Positions 20,169-30,328 are shown, counted from the stretch's first letter. The stretch is 35,346 nucleotides of DNA from Thermotogae bacterium (GCA_021161835.1 JAGGZV010000042.1:1-35346), one strand, 5' to 3'. Notes: generated by a model not told the origin, from the letters alone. Translations and numbers: made by a program.

Positions 20169-21841
20169 TCCGCTCCACGCCTCTCGTATATGAGAATGGC
20201 CGTTGGAACGAACGCTTCTTCTTCCGGTTTCTTGTTCAACAATCTTCCTTTCAAAACGAGAGCGGAAGACCTTCCACCATCCAGACACATGGCGTCCTTC
20301 AGATTCAACTGCATCACGAGTTCCACCAATCCATCGTAGTTGAGACCCCTTACCTTTTCCCCCTTCACGGTCATGAAAACCAGCTTTCCATCTTTAGTAA
20401 TCCCCACAACAGTTCTTGGAGCGTATGATTCGGTTATATAAGAAGAATATAGACTTTTCTCCTCGCGGTAATCTATCACGGGGTTTCCATCTTTCAGCAG
20501 GAAAGGACCACCTTCAACGGCGAAATCCAGCTCAGCATCCATGTCGGAAATTTGAATCAGTCTGAAGGTATCACCGGGCTTCACATCTTTCAGGAGATCG
20601 TTGAACTTCTTGTCCACTGCGAGCACGTACGTACCCGTTGCAGGATGCTCCACGTAACCTTCGTCTATTATCCATATACCGTTTGAGATGAAATAACGTT
20701 TCTTATCGCTGAAGGGAATTTTCGGACCATATTCTTCGGTGTACAGAAGCACATCTCCTTTCGCCGGGGTGTTGACACCTTTTACGTAGAAAAGTACGTC
20801 ACCCAGCCGCACGTTGAGTTCGAAGCGTATCCTCCTGATGTCGAACCTCCCATCCGTCGTTTTCAGAAACACCGGTCTGATGGAATATGGGAGATGAAGG
20901 AGCTTTGAGTTTTTGACGATGAACCCGATGGGTGTCATGGTTTTGGGATCGAAGTATCCCCCATTCACTCCGGCGATGGCACCGGTCCTTTTGACCATCT
21001 GTGTTACACGCTCGCCACCCACCACCTTACCATTTGCAAGCTCCAGATCCACATCGTAATAGTTGGGATCCACTTCCATATACGTGAGTATAACCTTTTT
21101 GCCACGTATTTCGATACGCTTTCTGTACCACATTAACCCTTCGGAAACCTTCTCATATTCCTCATAACCGGGAGGAGGACCGAGCACGAGCTTTGCAACC
21201 TTACCATCTACTTCGAGTCGTGGTGTCATTATCTTACCCTCAAATTTCAGCATCACTCCGTTTGCCATGGGCGTCAAATACGATTCTTTACGGAGTTCTG
21301 TTGATGGGACCACACCGTACACATACAGTTCCACCCATCCTTCGCCCACTTCCATTTCAAAAAGTTCACGCATCACCGGCATATCGAAATTCATAATCCA
21401 ACCATCGTCCACCTTCTCGACGGAGACAAGAGCAGGATGCCTGGTGTACAGTATGACCGTTTCTCCAACGCTCAAACTTTCAACGTGCAGGAACCTTTCC
21501 AGTATTCCTTTATCGACCATGAGGGTGGGTGAAGCCCCTTCCTCGTACATATAACAACCACTGGGATACTCCACCAGGAAGTTCTTGGTTACCGTTTCTT
21601 TCCGTCCGTCTACGAAAAGGATATCCCTGTTGCGATTAACGATGTAACCTGCATCTCCTCTACTCGTCAATACCATCTTATCGGCGAAAAATTCCGCCAC
21701 TTCTATGGGTACAAACACACGCTCTTTCTTCACTTCGTAAGTGTACGTTTTTATACCATCGTCTGTTATGACAAGCAGAGGCGCTCCCAACAATACGGAA
21801 GCAGCCAACAAAATCACGAAGAGGAAAATAGATACCTTCAT
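20165..21841 (-). CDS. Secreted phosphodiester glycosidase (NAGPA)-domain protein
   Basis: Signal peptide 'MKVSIFLFVILLAASVLLGAPLLV'; 'GAIAGVNGGYFDPKTMTPIGFIV', 'APRTVVGITKDGKLVFMTVKG', 'LKDAMCLDGGRSSALVLKG'. Confidence 0.85.
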   Translation of the reverse strand: MKVSIFLFVILLAASVLLGAPLLVITDDGIKTYTYEVKKERVFVPIEVAEFFADKMVLTSRGDAGYIVNRNRDILFVDGRKETVTKNFLVEYPSGCYMYEEGASPTLMVDKGILERFLHVESLSVGETVILYTRHPALVSVEKVDDGWIMNFDMPVMRELFEMEVGEGWVELYVYGVVPSTELRKESYLTPMANGVMLKFEGKIMTPRLEVDGKVAKLVLGPPPGYEEYEKVSEGLMWYRKRIEIRGKKVILTYMEVDPNYYDVDLELANGKVVGGERVTQMVKRTGAIAGVNGGYFDPKTMTPIGFIVKNSKLLHLPYSIRPVFLKTTDGRFDIRRIRFELNVRLGDVLFYVKGVNTPAKGDVLLYTEEYGPKIPFSDKKRYFISNGIWIIDEGYVEHPATGTYVLAVDKKFNDLLKDVKPGDTFRLIQISDMDAELDFAVEGGPFLLKDGNPVIDYREEKSLYSSYITESYAPRTVVGITKDGKLVFMTVKGEKVRGLNYDGLVELVMQLNLKDAMCLDGGRSSALVLKGRLLNKKPEEEAFVPTAILIYERRGAE

Positions 21842-23151
21842 GCAACCACCCCATGGATAATGGGTACTTTTGCAGGTTTTGTGGATGTGATGTGATATGC
21901 TTCTTCGACCAGTTCTCGTGCCTTCTGAATTTTCTGAAAATCCGATGCGTATATGTGTGCAATTACATCTCCTTTCTTCACTTTATCGCCACGTTTTTTG
22001 AGTATTTCCACACCGACGGAATGATCTATCCTCTCATCTTTCCTGGTTCTACCTCCACCCAGCATCACAACAGCCATTCCCACTTTTTCAGCATTTATGT
22101 GATCTACAAATCCTTCATCCTGCGCCCTTACATCCACTATGTTCGAAGCAAATGTGAGAACATTTTCTGGATCATCCACTACTCTCGGATTTCCACCTTG
22201 ATATTCCACCATCTGCTTAAATTTTTCAAGAGCTCTTCCATCTTTCAATACCTTTCTCGCTTCCATTCGCGCTCTCTCGAGTTTGGAGTATACTTCTCCA
22301 AGAACCAGCATATGTGCGGCAATTTCCACACACAGCGTTTCGAAATCTTCGGGTCCATGTCCTTGCAATGTTTCCACAGCTTCCAGAACTTCAAGAGCGT
22401 TTCCCACCATCCGACCCAGCGGTTGATCCATGTCGGTTAAAAGTGCCACCGTTCTTCTTCCATGCATCTTTCCTATTTTTACCAGCAGATTCGCCAGTTT
22501 CCTGGCATCTTCTATATTCTTCATAAAGGCACCACTACCAACCTTCACATCTATCACCATGGCGTCGCTACCTACTGCGAGTTTTTTACTCATTATACTG
22601 CTGGCTATCAGGGATATTTCATCCACCGTGGCGGTAACGTCCCTCAGGGCATAAATTTTTTTGTCGGCTGGTGCGATGTTACCCGTTTGTCCGGAAATCA
22701 CTACTCCCACCTTTTTCACACCTTCGACAAACTCTTCCCTATCGAGGGAGGTACGAAAACCGGGTATCGATTCCAGTTTATCGATGGTTCCGCCACTGTG
22801 CCCCAGGGCTCTCCCCGACAATTTTGCAAAATTCAAACCCAGAGCTGCCACCATCGGTCCCACAACCAGTGTCGTTTTATCGCCCACACCACCTGTGGAA
22901 TGTTTATCCACTTTCTTACCGGGGATGCCGGAAAGATCGAGATAGTCTCCCGATCTAGCCATTATCTCGGTCAAAGTATAGGTTTCATCTTCATCCAGGT
23001 GCTTGAAGAATACGGCCATCAGAAATGCAGACATTTGATAGTCTGGTATCTCTCCTTTAACGTATCCTTCGACGACGTATTTCAGTTCTTCTTCTGTGAG
23101 CTTCAGTCCATCACGTTTTTTCCTTATTATTTCCAGCATATTCATCTTCAT
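21838..23151 (-). CDS. Pyrimidine-nucleoside / thymidine phosphorylase
   Basis: 'MLEIIRKKRDGLKLTEEEL', 'VDKHSTGGVGDKTTLVVGPMVAALG', 'KLSGRALGHSGGTIDKLESIPGFR', 'DVKVGSGAFMK'; ORF-track N-terminus trimmed to an internal Met. Confidence 0.93.
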   Translation of the reverse strand: MKMNMLEIIRKKRDGLKLTEEELKYVVEGYVKGEIPDYQMSAFLMAVFFKHLDEDETYTLTEIMARSGDYLDLSGIPGKKVDKHSTGGVGDKTTLVVGPMVAALGLNFAKLSGRALGHSGGTIDKLESIPGFRTSLDREEFVEGVKKVGVVISGQTGNIAPADKKIYALRDVTATVDEISLIASSIMSKKLAVGSDAMVIDVKVGSGAFMKNIEDARKLANLLVKIGKMHGRRTVALLTDMDQPLGRMVGNALEVLEAVETLQGHGPEDFETLCVEIAAHMLVLGEVYSKLERARMEARKVLKDGRALEKFKQMVEYQGGNPRVVDDPENVLTFASNIVDVRAQDEGFVDHINAEKVGMAVVMLGGGRTRKDERIDHSVGVEILKKRGDKVKKGDVIAHIYASDFQKIQKARELVEEAYHITSTKPAKVPIIHGVVA

Positions 23152-24394
23152 CACCTCTGCATGGCGGGAAGAAAACCCTGAAAATGGTTCCGATACCGGC
23201 TTCACTCTCGAATTCCAATCTGGCTCCATGCTTGTCCGCTATTTCCTTCGTTATAGCCAGCCCCAATCCCGTACCTCCCAGTTTTCTGGAACGGTGTTTG
23301 TCCACTCTATAGAATCGTCTAAACAATTTATTCTGAGCGGATTTAGGTATGCCGATGCCGGTATCTTCTACTTCCAGTATCCCCTCACCTTTCTCGTTTC
23401 GATACACCCTGATGAACACTTCTTTATCTCCATGCTCTTTAACTGAGGTGTACTTGATGGCGTTATCCACAAGATTCAGAATCATTTGAACTATTCGATC
23501 GTAATCGCCAAATACGTAAACATCCTCGTCCAGTTCGGTATGGATGCGTACACCCAGTTCTTCACCCAGGGGTTTAACAACTGAGAGTACTCTTTTTACA
23601 GCACTTTTGAGTTTGAGGGGTTCTTTCATCAACTTTATCCTGCCGGTTTCCAGTCTTTCCAGATCCAGAAGATCGTTTATCAATCTTCCCATCCTTGCGG
23701 ATTCTTTTTCTATTATTTCCAGGAAATGCTTCGCCATTTCCTGATCTTTCAACCCATCAGCCAACAGCGTTTCCGCATATCCATGGATGGAGGTAAGTGG
23801 TGTACGGAGTTCGTGGGTAACGTCGGCAACGAATTCCCTCAACATCCTTTCCGCTTCTCGTTCGTTGGTGATGTCGCGTATCACCACAACGGTGTATTTT
23901 TCCCCATCTGAGAGTTCCACCGGTATTACCATTACTCGTACATCACGATGTTCTTTGCGATGTAACGAAGTGTCAAATTCCTGACTTTCACCTGTTTTCA
24001 ATGCTCGCTTTATCCCTTCAAGTATGGGGTACGTTTCTGGAATTTCATGAACTTTCCGACCTTGAAGTTCTGGCATGTCAAAAAATTGCTTGGAACGTTC
24101 ATTTGCAAAAACAATCCTTCCATCCTCTTCAACGATGAGCAATCCATCAGTTATGGCATCCATTATTTTCATGTCGTTTTCCTTATCACTCTGCAATCTC
24201 CGTATTCTTTCCTCAAGATCCTTGAGTCTCTGTTTCAACTGTTCCAACTGATACCACGGAGTGGTATCAACAGACAGGCCCGTCAATCTGGCCAGATGCT
24301 TCGAAATGTTCTTCAACCTTTTTCTGTATTTTCTTACGAAAACAGCCCCCGTTATCACACTGGTAACGAGGGCCACCGTAAGAATCAGAAGCAA
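23111..24394 (-). CDS. Sensor histidine kinase, PhoR-like (TM, PAS, HisKA, HATPase)
   Basis: H-box 'FVADVTHELRTPLTSIHGYAETLL', N-box 'MILNLVDNAIKYT', G-boxes 'VEDTGIGIPKS', 'GGTGLGLAITKEI'. Confidence 0.93.
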   Translation of the reverse strand: MLLILTVALVTSVITGAVFVRKYRKRLKNISKHLARLTGLSVDTTPWYQLEQLKQRLKDLEERIRRLQSDKENDMKIMDAITDGLLIVEEDGRIVFANERSKQFFDMPELQGRKVHEIPETYPILEGIKRALKTGESQEFDTSLHRKEHRDVRVMVIPVELSDGEKYTVVVIRDITNEREAERMLREFVADVTHELRTPLTSIHGYAETLLADGLKDQEMAKHFLEIIEKESARMGRLINDLLDLERLETGRIKLMKEPLKLKSAVKRVLSVVKPLGEELGVRIHTELDEDVYVFGDYDRIVQMILNLVDNAIKYTSVKEHGDKEVFIRVYRNEKGEGILEVEDTGIGIPKSAQNKLFRRFYRVDKHRSRKLGGTGLGLAITKEIADKHGARLEFESEAGIGTIFRVFFPPCRGDEDEYAGNNKEKT

Positions 24395-24406
24395 CTAGAA
24401 TCCTCC

Positions 24407-25123
24407 TCATTCCTTACCCGGGTCTTTGAACTTGTATCCTTTTCCTCTTACCGTGATTATGTACTTGGGATTGGAAGGATCTTCTTCTATTTTTGTTCTC
24501 AAACGTCTTATATGCACATCCACCGTTCGTGTATCGCCGAAGTAATCGAATCCCCAGAGCCTGTCCAATAGTACTTCCCTCGTGAAAACCTTTCCTTCAT
24601 TTTCTGCGAGGAATCTGAGAAGATCGAATTCCAGAGGAGTGAGGTTGACAAGTTTTCCACGCACCCGAACTTCGTAACGCTCAACATCTATTTCCAGATC
24701 TTTAGCCGTTATCTTCTTGGGTTTTTCCTCGGGTACTTTAAGACCTCCTTCAGCTCTTCTGAACACTGCTTTTATACGTGCAGAAAGTTCACGTACGCTG
24801 AACGGTTTTGTCACGTAATCATCGCCGCCTATTTCCAAACCCAGGACTTTGTCGAACTCTTCCGATTTTGCACTCAGGAATATTACGGGGACACTCCTGT
24901 ATTTATCCATGGATCTCAGCGTCCTCACCAGTTCGAAGCCATCCATACCCGGCAGCATTATATCGACTATGAACATATCGACTTCTTCGGTATCTGCTAT
25001 GTTCAAAGCTTCTTCCGCGTCATATGCTTTCAAAACTTCATAGCCTTCCTTCGTCAGATTGTAAGATATCAGTTCCACTATCGAGGGTTCGTCATCAACT
25101 ATAAGTATCTTCTTTCTTGTCAT
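24407..25123 (-). CDS. OmpR/PhoB-family response regulator
   Basis: Receiver 'ILIVDDEPSIVELI...MFIVDIMLPGMDGFELVRTLR...VIFLSAK...GGDDYVTKPFSVREL' and winged helix 'LTPLEFDLLRFLAENEGKVFTREVLLDRLWG'. Confidence 0.95.
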   Translation of the reverse strand: MTRKKILIVDDEPSIVELISYNLTKEGYEVLKAYDAEEALNIADTEEVDMFIVDIMLPGMDGFELVRTLRSMDKYRSVPVIFLSAKSEEFDKVLGLEIGGDDYVTKPFSVRELSARIKAVFRRAEGGLKVPEEKPKKITAKDLEIDVERYEVRVRGKLVNLTPLEFDLLRFLAENEGKVFTREVLLDRLWGFDYFGDTRTVDVHIRRLRTKIEEDPSNPKYIITVRGKGYKFKDPGKE

Positions 25124-25139
25124 CTCGTTATTCCTCCTT

Positions 25140-26573
25140 TCACATATGAATTATTGTATTTGCACTCCTTTCTGCCAGCATATGCACGATACTTTCCCTG
25201 TTCGCATTGCACAACTCATATTGTTTAACGGCATCGGATACGCTTTCAAAATCAACCTTTACTCCAGATGAACGCAGTCCGGCTTTCAAATACCTTTCAC
25301 GTTCTCTGAGTTCTTTTCTGTCCATCATTTTAGTGCCTTCAAAAGGTGTTCCAGGCTTTGGAATCAGGGGATTCACACTCACGTGAACCTTTCCAAAGAA
25401 TTTTCGTGCCTCCTTTACCAGATCAACTATACCCTTGAGATCTTCCTCTGCTTCACCTGGTACACCGTAGATGAAGTAGAGCTTTATGTTCTTAAAACCC
25501 ACATCATGCCCCAGTTTGAATGCTTCAACTATGTGTTTTTCCGTTATACCCTTTCCCAGGCGATTGCGTATCTTCTGCGTTCCACCTTCTGGAGCAATGG
25601 TGAATGTCTTCTGAGTTTTCGCCAGCACTTTCAACAACCTGTGCGTTAGACCATCCAGTCTCATTGAGGAAACGGATACATCGAACTCTTCTTCATCCAG
25701 ATATTTCATCAATTCTTCCAGTTGTGGATGGTCGGTGATCGTCGCGCTGATGAGACCCACACTTCTCGTCCTGTTCTTCACCCTGGACAACCTTCTTTTC
25801 ACTTCATTCACATCCATGAACCGCGCTTTTCCCATGGTATGACCCGCAACGCAGAACTTGCAACGACGTTTGCATCCTCTACCTACTTCCAGCAAAAATC
25901 GCCGTCCGAATGCCCCTTTTTTACTTACAAACATCGATTCTGCGAACATGTCTTCTCCGTAAAATATCACCGGCAATGCCCGAGCGTTTCTACCGAATGT
26001 TGAGATTCCTGGCACCTCGCTGAGACCATCCAGAATCTCTTCTTTTCTTTCACGTTCTTTCAACGTCGCGATAAACTGTTCTGCTCCCACTTCGAAGTCC
26101 CCACAGTACACTGCGTCGAATATACCCGTCAACGCTTTCCCCATGAAGTACGTGAGAGCCCCACCGCATATGAGAAGTGGATGGTATCCTGAACGTTCTT
26201 CTGGCCTCAAGGGTATGTTGTACACCCTCAAAAGTGTCGCAACGTTCAACAAATCCAGCTCGAAATGTACTGAAAAAGCCCAGATTCTGAATTCATCGAG
26301 TCTTCTACCTTCATCTATTGAAAAGATTGGAAGATGTTCCTTTTCCACAACGAATCTTTCGACATATATACCGCTATTGGTGAATATTTCAAAGACCCTG
26401 TTGTAACCCAGATTGGCTATTGCCACACTGTACGAATTGGGATATATCAAAGCTATTTTACACCGTGACGATTTGGTTACCAAATCACGAAATCGTTCTT
26501 CATCTATCGTTAAACCGACATAGAACTTTCGCAAAATCCACTCTTTAGTATTCCGTGGCCTTTTCATGCGCAC
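25140..26573 (-). CDS. Radical SAM protein with N-terminal B12-binding-like region
   Basis: 'LEVGRGCKRRCKFCVAG' (CxxxCxxC), 'TIAPEGGTQKIRNRLGKGIT', 'NIKLYFIYGVPGEAEEDL'. Confidence 0.88.
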   Translation of the reverse strand: MRMKRPRNTKEWILRKFYVGLTIDEERFRDLVTKSSRCKIALIYPNSYSVAIANLGYNRVFEIFTNSGIYVERFVVEKEHLPIFSIDEGRRLDEFRIWAFSVHFELDLLNVATLLRVYNIPLRPEERSGYHPLLICGGALTYFMGKALTGIFDAVYCGDFEVGAEQFIATLKERERKEEILDGLSEVPGISTFGRNARALPVIFYGEDMFAESMFVSKKGAFGRRFLLEVGRGCKRRCKFCVAGHTMGKARFMDVNEVKRRLSRVKNRTRSVGLISATITDHPQLEELMKYLDEEEFDVSVSSMRLDGLTHRLLKVLAKTQKTFTIAPEGGTQKIRNRLGKGITEKHIVEAFKLGHDVGFKNIKLYFIYGVPGEAEEDLKGIVDLVKEARKFFGKVHVSVNPLIPKPGTPFEGTKMMDRKELRERERYLKAGLRSSGVKVDFESVSDAVKQYELCNANRESIVHMLAERSANTIIHM

Positions 26574-26955
26574 GCCTTCTCAGATACTCTACAGATACAA
26601 GGTGTCTGCGAAATCGTACCTTTGCAATCAGTTCCTCGTGGTCGAATACCTCACAGTAAAATTGTACATAATGTTGCGAAACTTTTTCAATATGAATTTT
26701 ACCATTTACGATTCCTCCGTACACAGATGGCGAAAGGTGCTCCACCTCCGCCCACGATATTACCGAGGTAATTCCCGGGGGGAGATGCTTCTGTAAAACA
26801 TCAAAAGATGCATAAAAAACGATGCGCAGAAGACCGGATGTCGATAAAAGATGAAGAGCGTAAAGCTCTTCATTTGGATTCCAGAGTAATTCTTCACTGT
26901 TTATCCTCGTGGAGAAGGTGAAAACCTCATCTTTCAGCTCCATCAATTTTTCCAC
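26545..26955 (-). CDS. Hotdog-fold thioesterase-like protein (fluoroacetyl-CoA thioesterase-like)
   Basis: 'LPPGITSVISWAEVEHLSPSVYGGIVNGKIHIEKVSQHYVQFYCEVFDHEELIAKVRFRRHLVS' matches the hotdog thioesterase pattern; overlaps both neighbours. Confidence 0.7.
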   Translation of the reverse strand: MEKLMELKDEVFTFSTRINSEELLWNPNEELYALHLLSTSGLLRIVFYASFDVLQKHLPPGITSVISWAEVEHLSPSVYGGIVNGKIHIEKVSQHYVQFYCEVFDHEELIAKVRFRRHLVSVEYLRRRAHEKATEY

Positions 26956-28840
26956 TCTCTGCGCTCACCCTTTCAAATGTTTTTACAGGAGCTTCTTTGT
27001 CTTCCTCAACTCTGAGTTCCTTTTTCAGAAGTTTCCTCAATTCGTTTCCTTCTATAACTTCCTTTTCGAGAAGAATCTCAACAATCTCATCCATCTCTTC
27101 CCTGTGCTCCTGAAGAATGCGCTTGGCTTTTTCGTAACATTGTTCCACGATTTTCCGCACTTCTTCATCTATTCTGGCAGCGATTTCCTCACTGTAATTA
27201 CGCATCCTCATCCAATCTCTACCCAGGAACACCTCTTCCTCTTCCTTACCCCATGCCGCAGGTCCCAGAGCTTCACTCATTCCAAATTTGCATACCATCT
27301 GTCTGGCCATTTCCGTTGCCCTTTCGATGTCGTTGCTGGAACCCGTGCTTATCTCCCCTATGGCTATCTCCTCTGCTGCCCTACCACCTAAAAGTCCCGT
27401 TATCTTGTCGAGTATCTCCGATTTGGTGGAAAGGTATTTATCCTCAAGAGGTAGTTGAAGGGTGTAGCCCAGGGCTCTGTAACCACGTGGAATTATCGAT
27501 ATCCTGTGCACGGGATCTGCATTGGGAAGGAGGGTTGAAACTATCGCGTGCCCCACCTCATGATAGGCTATGGTTTTCTTCTCTTTTGGACTTATTATTC
27601 TGGATTTTCTGGCTGGCCCTGCTATGACCATATCTATTGCCTCTTCGAATTCGCTCATGGTCACCTTCTTTTTACCACGTCTTATAGCCAGAAGCGCGGC
27701 TTCATTCACCAGATTCTCGAGGTCCGCTCCCACAAAGCCAGGGGTTCGACGGGCGAGTATGTCAACATCGACATCCTCCGCAATGGGTTTTCCACGCATG
27801 TGTATCTTGAGGATCTCCGCACGTCCCCTTACATCCGGTGGATCCACAACCACCTTTTTATCGAAACGCCCGGGTCTTAACAGAGCTTTATCCAGTATAT
27901 CAGGCCTGTTGGTGGCGGCCATCACCACTATGCCTTCGTTGGGATCGAAACCATCCATCTCAACCAGTAACTGGTTCAGCGTTTGTTCCCGTTCGTCGTG
28001 TCCACCACCTAACCCGGCGCCCCTCTGCCTCCCGACCGCGTCTATTTCATCTATGAACACGATCGCGGGAGCGTTGGCCTTCGCCTGGTTGAAGAGATCC
28101 CTGACACGTGCAGCTCCGACACCCACGAAGAGTTCCACGAAGTCCGAACCGCTGATGTAGAAAAAGGGTACGCCTGCTTCACCTGCCACAGCGCGTGCCA
28201 GCAACGTCTTACCGGTGCCCGGTGGACCAACCAGCAGGATACCTTTGGGTACGCGTGCTCCCATGGAGGTAAAATAACGTGGATTTTTCAGAAACTCCAC
28301 CACCATTTTGAGTTCCTCTACGGCTTCATCGACACCGGCCACGTCCTTGAAAGTAACTTTCCTTTCCTCCGGTTTGAATTTCCGGGCGGGACTCCTAGTG
28401 AAACTGAACGCCTGCGAGTTTCTACCTGAGAATGCTCTCATCATCAACATCCAGAGGAGCAGTATTATCGCGAACGGAAGAATAGTACCCACCACGTTGA
28501 CCCAGAAGCTCGAGGCGGTGCTTCGTTCTGCTACTACTTTTATTCCCTTGTCTGCGAGCTTCTGAACCAATTGGGAATCGTTCAAAAGCCATGGAGCATT
28601 GAACTGGTATATCTCTCCAGATGCACTTACGGCTCTCACGTCACCACTGGACTTTATCCTTATCTCCACTATCTTCTCTTCTGGCCCTTGTGGTGATTCC
28701 ACCATCTTCAAAAAGTCAGAATATCCTATGTTGCGAGCCATATCGGCCGAGGAGAAAAACGCCCGGATGGCTATTATCAGCAACAAGATGATCATCAGAT
28801 AAACTATCACCAGACTAAACCTCGGTTTCAAAATCTTCAC
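26927..28840 (-). CDS. ftsH: ATP-dependent zinc metalloprotease FtsH
   Basis: '[23 protein letters not shown]', '[14 protein letters not shown]', zinc motif 'HEVGHAI', '[19 protein letters not shown]'. Confidence 0.97.
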   Translation of the reverse strand: MKILKPRFSLVIVYLMIILLLIIAIRAFFSSADMARNIGYSDFLKMVESPQGPEEKIVEIRIKSSGDVRAVSASGEIYQFNAPWLLNDSQLVQKLADKGIKVVAERSTASSFWVNVVGTILPFAIILLLWMLMMRAFSGRNSQAFSFTRSPARKFKPEERKVTFKDVAGVDEAVEELKMVVEFLKNPRYFTSMGARVPKGILLVGPPGTGKTLLARAVAGEAGVPFFYISGSDFVELFVGVGAARVRDLFNQAKANAPAIVFIDEIDAVGRQRGAGLGGGHDEREQTLNQLLVEMDGFDPNEGIVVMAATNRPDILDKALLRPGRFDKKVVVDPPDVRGRAEILKIHMRGKPIAEDVDVDILARRTPGFVGADLENLVNEAALLAIRRGKKKVTMSEFEEAIDMVIAGPARKSRIISPKEKKTIAYHEVGHAIVSTLLPNADPVHRISIIPRGYRALGYTLQLPLEDKYLSTKSEILDKITGLLGGRAAEEIAIGEISTGSSNDIERATEMARQMVCKFGMSEALGPAAWGKEEEEVFLGRDWMRMRNYSEEIAARIDEEVRKIVEQCYEKAKRILQEHREEMDEIVEILLEKEVIEGNELRKLLKKELRVEEDKEAPVKTFERVSAESGKIDGAER

Positions 28841-30164
28841 CTCTCAAAAACAGACTCAGCTGTTCAGCTGATTTCATGTATTCATCGCACTTCCCAACAC
28901 CCGCTATCCACAACACCCTTTCATGCCAGATAAGAACAGGCCATTTCCGTCGGAACGAGGCTGGTATTCCATACTCGCGCAACACATCTCTTGTGTTTCT
29001 TTCCACGCCTCTCAACTTTACCTTGCGTACATCCCTTGCCGGTACAAGAAAACTATCTTCTGGAGCGTACACCGAAATTTTCTCGTCACTTACAATACCT
29101 TGACCTACACATACTTGCAATTTTCCCATGCGCCTGCAACCTGCTGAGATCTTCCATCCTTTCCAATCGTCCAGAGCTTTTTCGTTAAGAACGAATAACC
29201 TGGTCCCGGATCTTTCAAAGACTACACCACTACCCGTCTGTATTTTCCATGAGGTTCCTCCATTTTCCTTGATTTTCCTGTATAATTTCTCGATCCTTTC
29301 ATAATCAGGTGGATAGTTCCCTCCACTCACTTCCACATGCAATCTTCTCAACGTTTCTTTCATGATGAAATCATCCAGGAGTTCGATGGCATCGATTCTA
29401 ACAACTTTCCATAGATTCAGGAATCCATTTTCAACACTTGTATTACAGAATTGTGCGACCATTGCGTCTATGTGTTCCCGACATTCTCTCATCAGGCTGT
29501 AGAAACGCCATATGGCACCATGAAAATTGCGATTTATGTCTCGAAATTTCGGTACGATCTCATGACGTATCAAATTTCTGGGTATTCTTCTGTCGAAATT
29601 TGACGGATCAACGACATATTCAATCCCCTTTATTGTAACATAATTTCTCAATTCTTCTGCTGTGAAAGGAAGAAGAGGTCTTATGATGTTTCCAGCCTTC
29701 GGTAGCATGGCAACCATTCCAAAAGGTCCACAACCCTTGACCAGTCTATAGATCATCGTTTCCACGAGGTCATCCATGTTATGGGCGACCGAAATCGATG
29801 TTGCTTTGAACTCCTTTCGCACCCTTTCCAGAAATTTATATCGCAGGTAACGTGCACATTCTTCCAGAGACGACTTCGTGGTTTTCGCATACTCTGGCAC
29901 ATTTTCACGCCCTATCATACATTGAAAACCGTATGCCTCCGCTTTATCGCGGACGAATGAAGCTTCTTCGTCTGATCTCGGTCTTATCATATGATCGAAA
30001 TGTGCGACGATAAGTTCCAGATTGTATTCATTTCTTATCGAGGAAAACAAATCCATCATTGCCATCGAATCCGGCCCACCGGAAACAGCAAGTATCAAGC
30101 GATCACCAGGACGCACCAGATCTTCATTTTTTATGAAAATTTTGAATCTTTCCAGTATGTCCAT
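28815..30164 (-). CDS. tilS: tRNA(Ile)-lysidine synthase
   Basis: PP-loop 'LAVSGGPDSMAMMDLF', 'VAHFDHMIRPRSDEEASFV', 'RNLIRHEIVPKF'; likely ATG at 30164 (GTG at 30173 alternative). Confidence 0.93.
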   Translation of the reverse strand: MDILERFKIFIKNEDLVRPGDRLILAVSGGPDSMAMMDLFSSIRNEYNLELIVAHFDHMIRPRSDEEASFVRDKAEAYGFQCMIGRENVPEYAKTTKSSLEECARYLRYKFLERVRKEFKATSISVAHNMDDLVETMIYRLVKGCGPFGMVAMLPKAGNIIRPLLPFTAEELRNYVTIKGIEYVVDPSNFDRRIPRNLIRHEIVPKFRDINRNFHGAIWRFYSLMRECREHIDAMVAQFCNTSVENGFLNLWKVVRIDAIELLDDFIMKETLRRLHVEVSGGNYPPDYERIEKLYRKIKENGGTSWKIQTGSGVVFERSGTRLFVLNEKALDDWKGWKISAGCRRMGKLQVCVGQGIVSDEKISVYAPEDSFLVPARDVRKVKLRGVERNTRDVLREYGIPASFRRKWPVLIWHERVLWIAGVGKCDEYMKSAEQLSLFLRGEDFETEV

Positions 30165-30184
30165 CTTGCTCACTTCCTACCAAT

Positions 30185-30206
30185 TAAAAAAGCCCCTTGA
30201 GGGGCT
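30185..30206 (-). terminator. Rho-independent terminator immediately 3' of tRNA-Thr
   Basis: Minus strand reads A GCCCC TCAA GGGGC T followed by a 6-T run: 6-bp stem, 4-nt loop, U-tract. Confidence 0.88.
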
Positions 30207-30281
30207 GGAGCCAGCGGAGGGACTCGAACCCTCAACCTACTCATTACGAATGAGCCGCTCTACCGATTGAGCTACGCTGGC
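30206..30281 (-). tRNA. tRNA-Thr (anticodon CGT), CCA encoded
   Basis: Minus strand GCCAGCGTAGCTCAATCGGTAGAGCGGCTCATTCGTAATGAGTAGGTTGAGGGTTCGAGTCCCTCCGCTGGCTCCA folds as a cloverleaf: 7-bp acceptor GCCAGCG/CGCTGGC, anticodon loop TTCGTAA, T-loop GGTTCGAGTCC. Confidence 0.95.
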
Positions 30282-30299
30282 TTCTCGTTACCAAGGAAA

Positions 30300-30328
30300 A
30301 TTATACCGCAAGCTCCGGGTCGTGTCAA
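30300..30328 (-). promoter_or_regulatory. Consensus sigma70 promoter for tRNA-Thr
   Basis: Minus strand TTGACA-17 nt-TATAAT, ~18 nt upstream of the mature tRNA 5' end. Confidence 0.92.
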
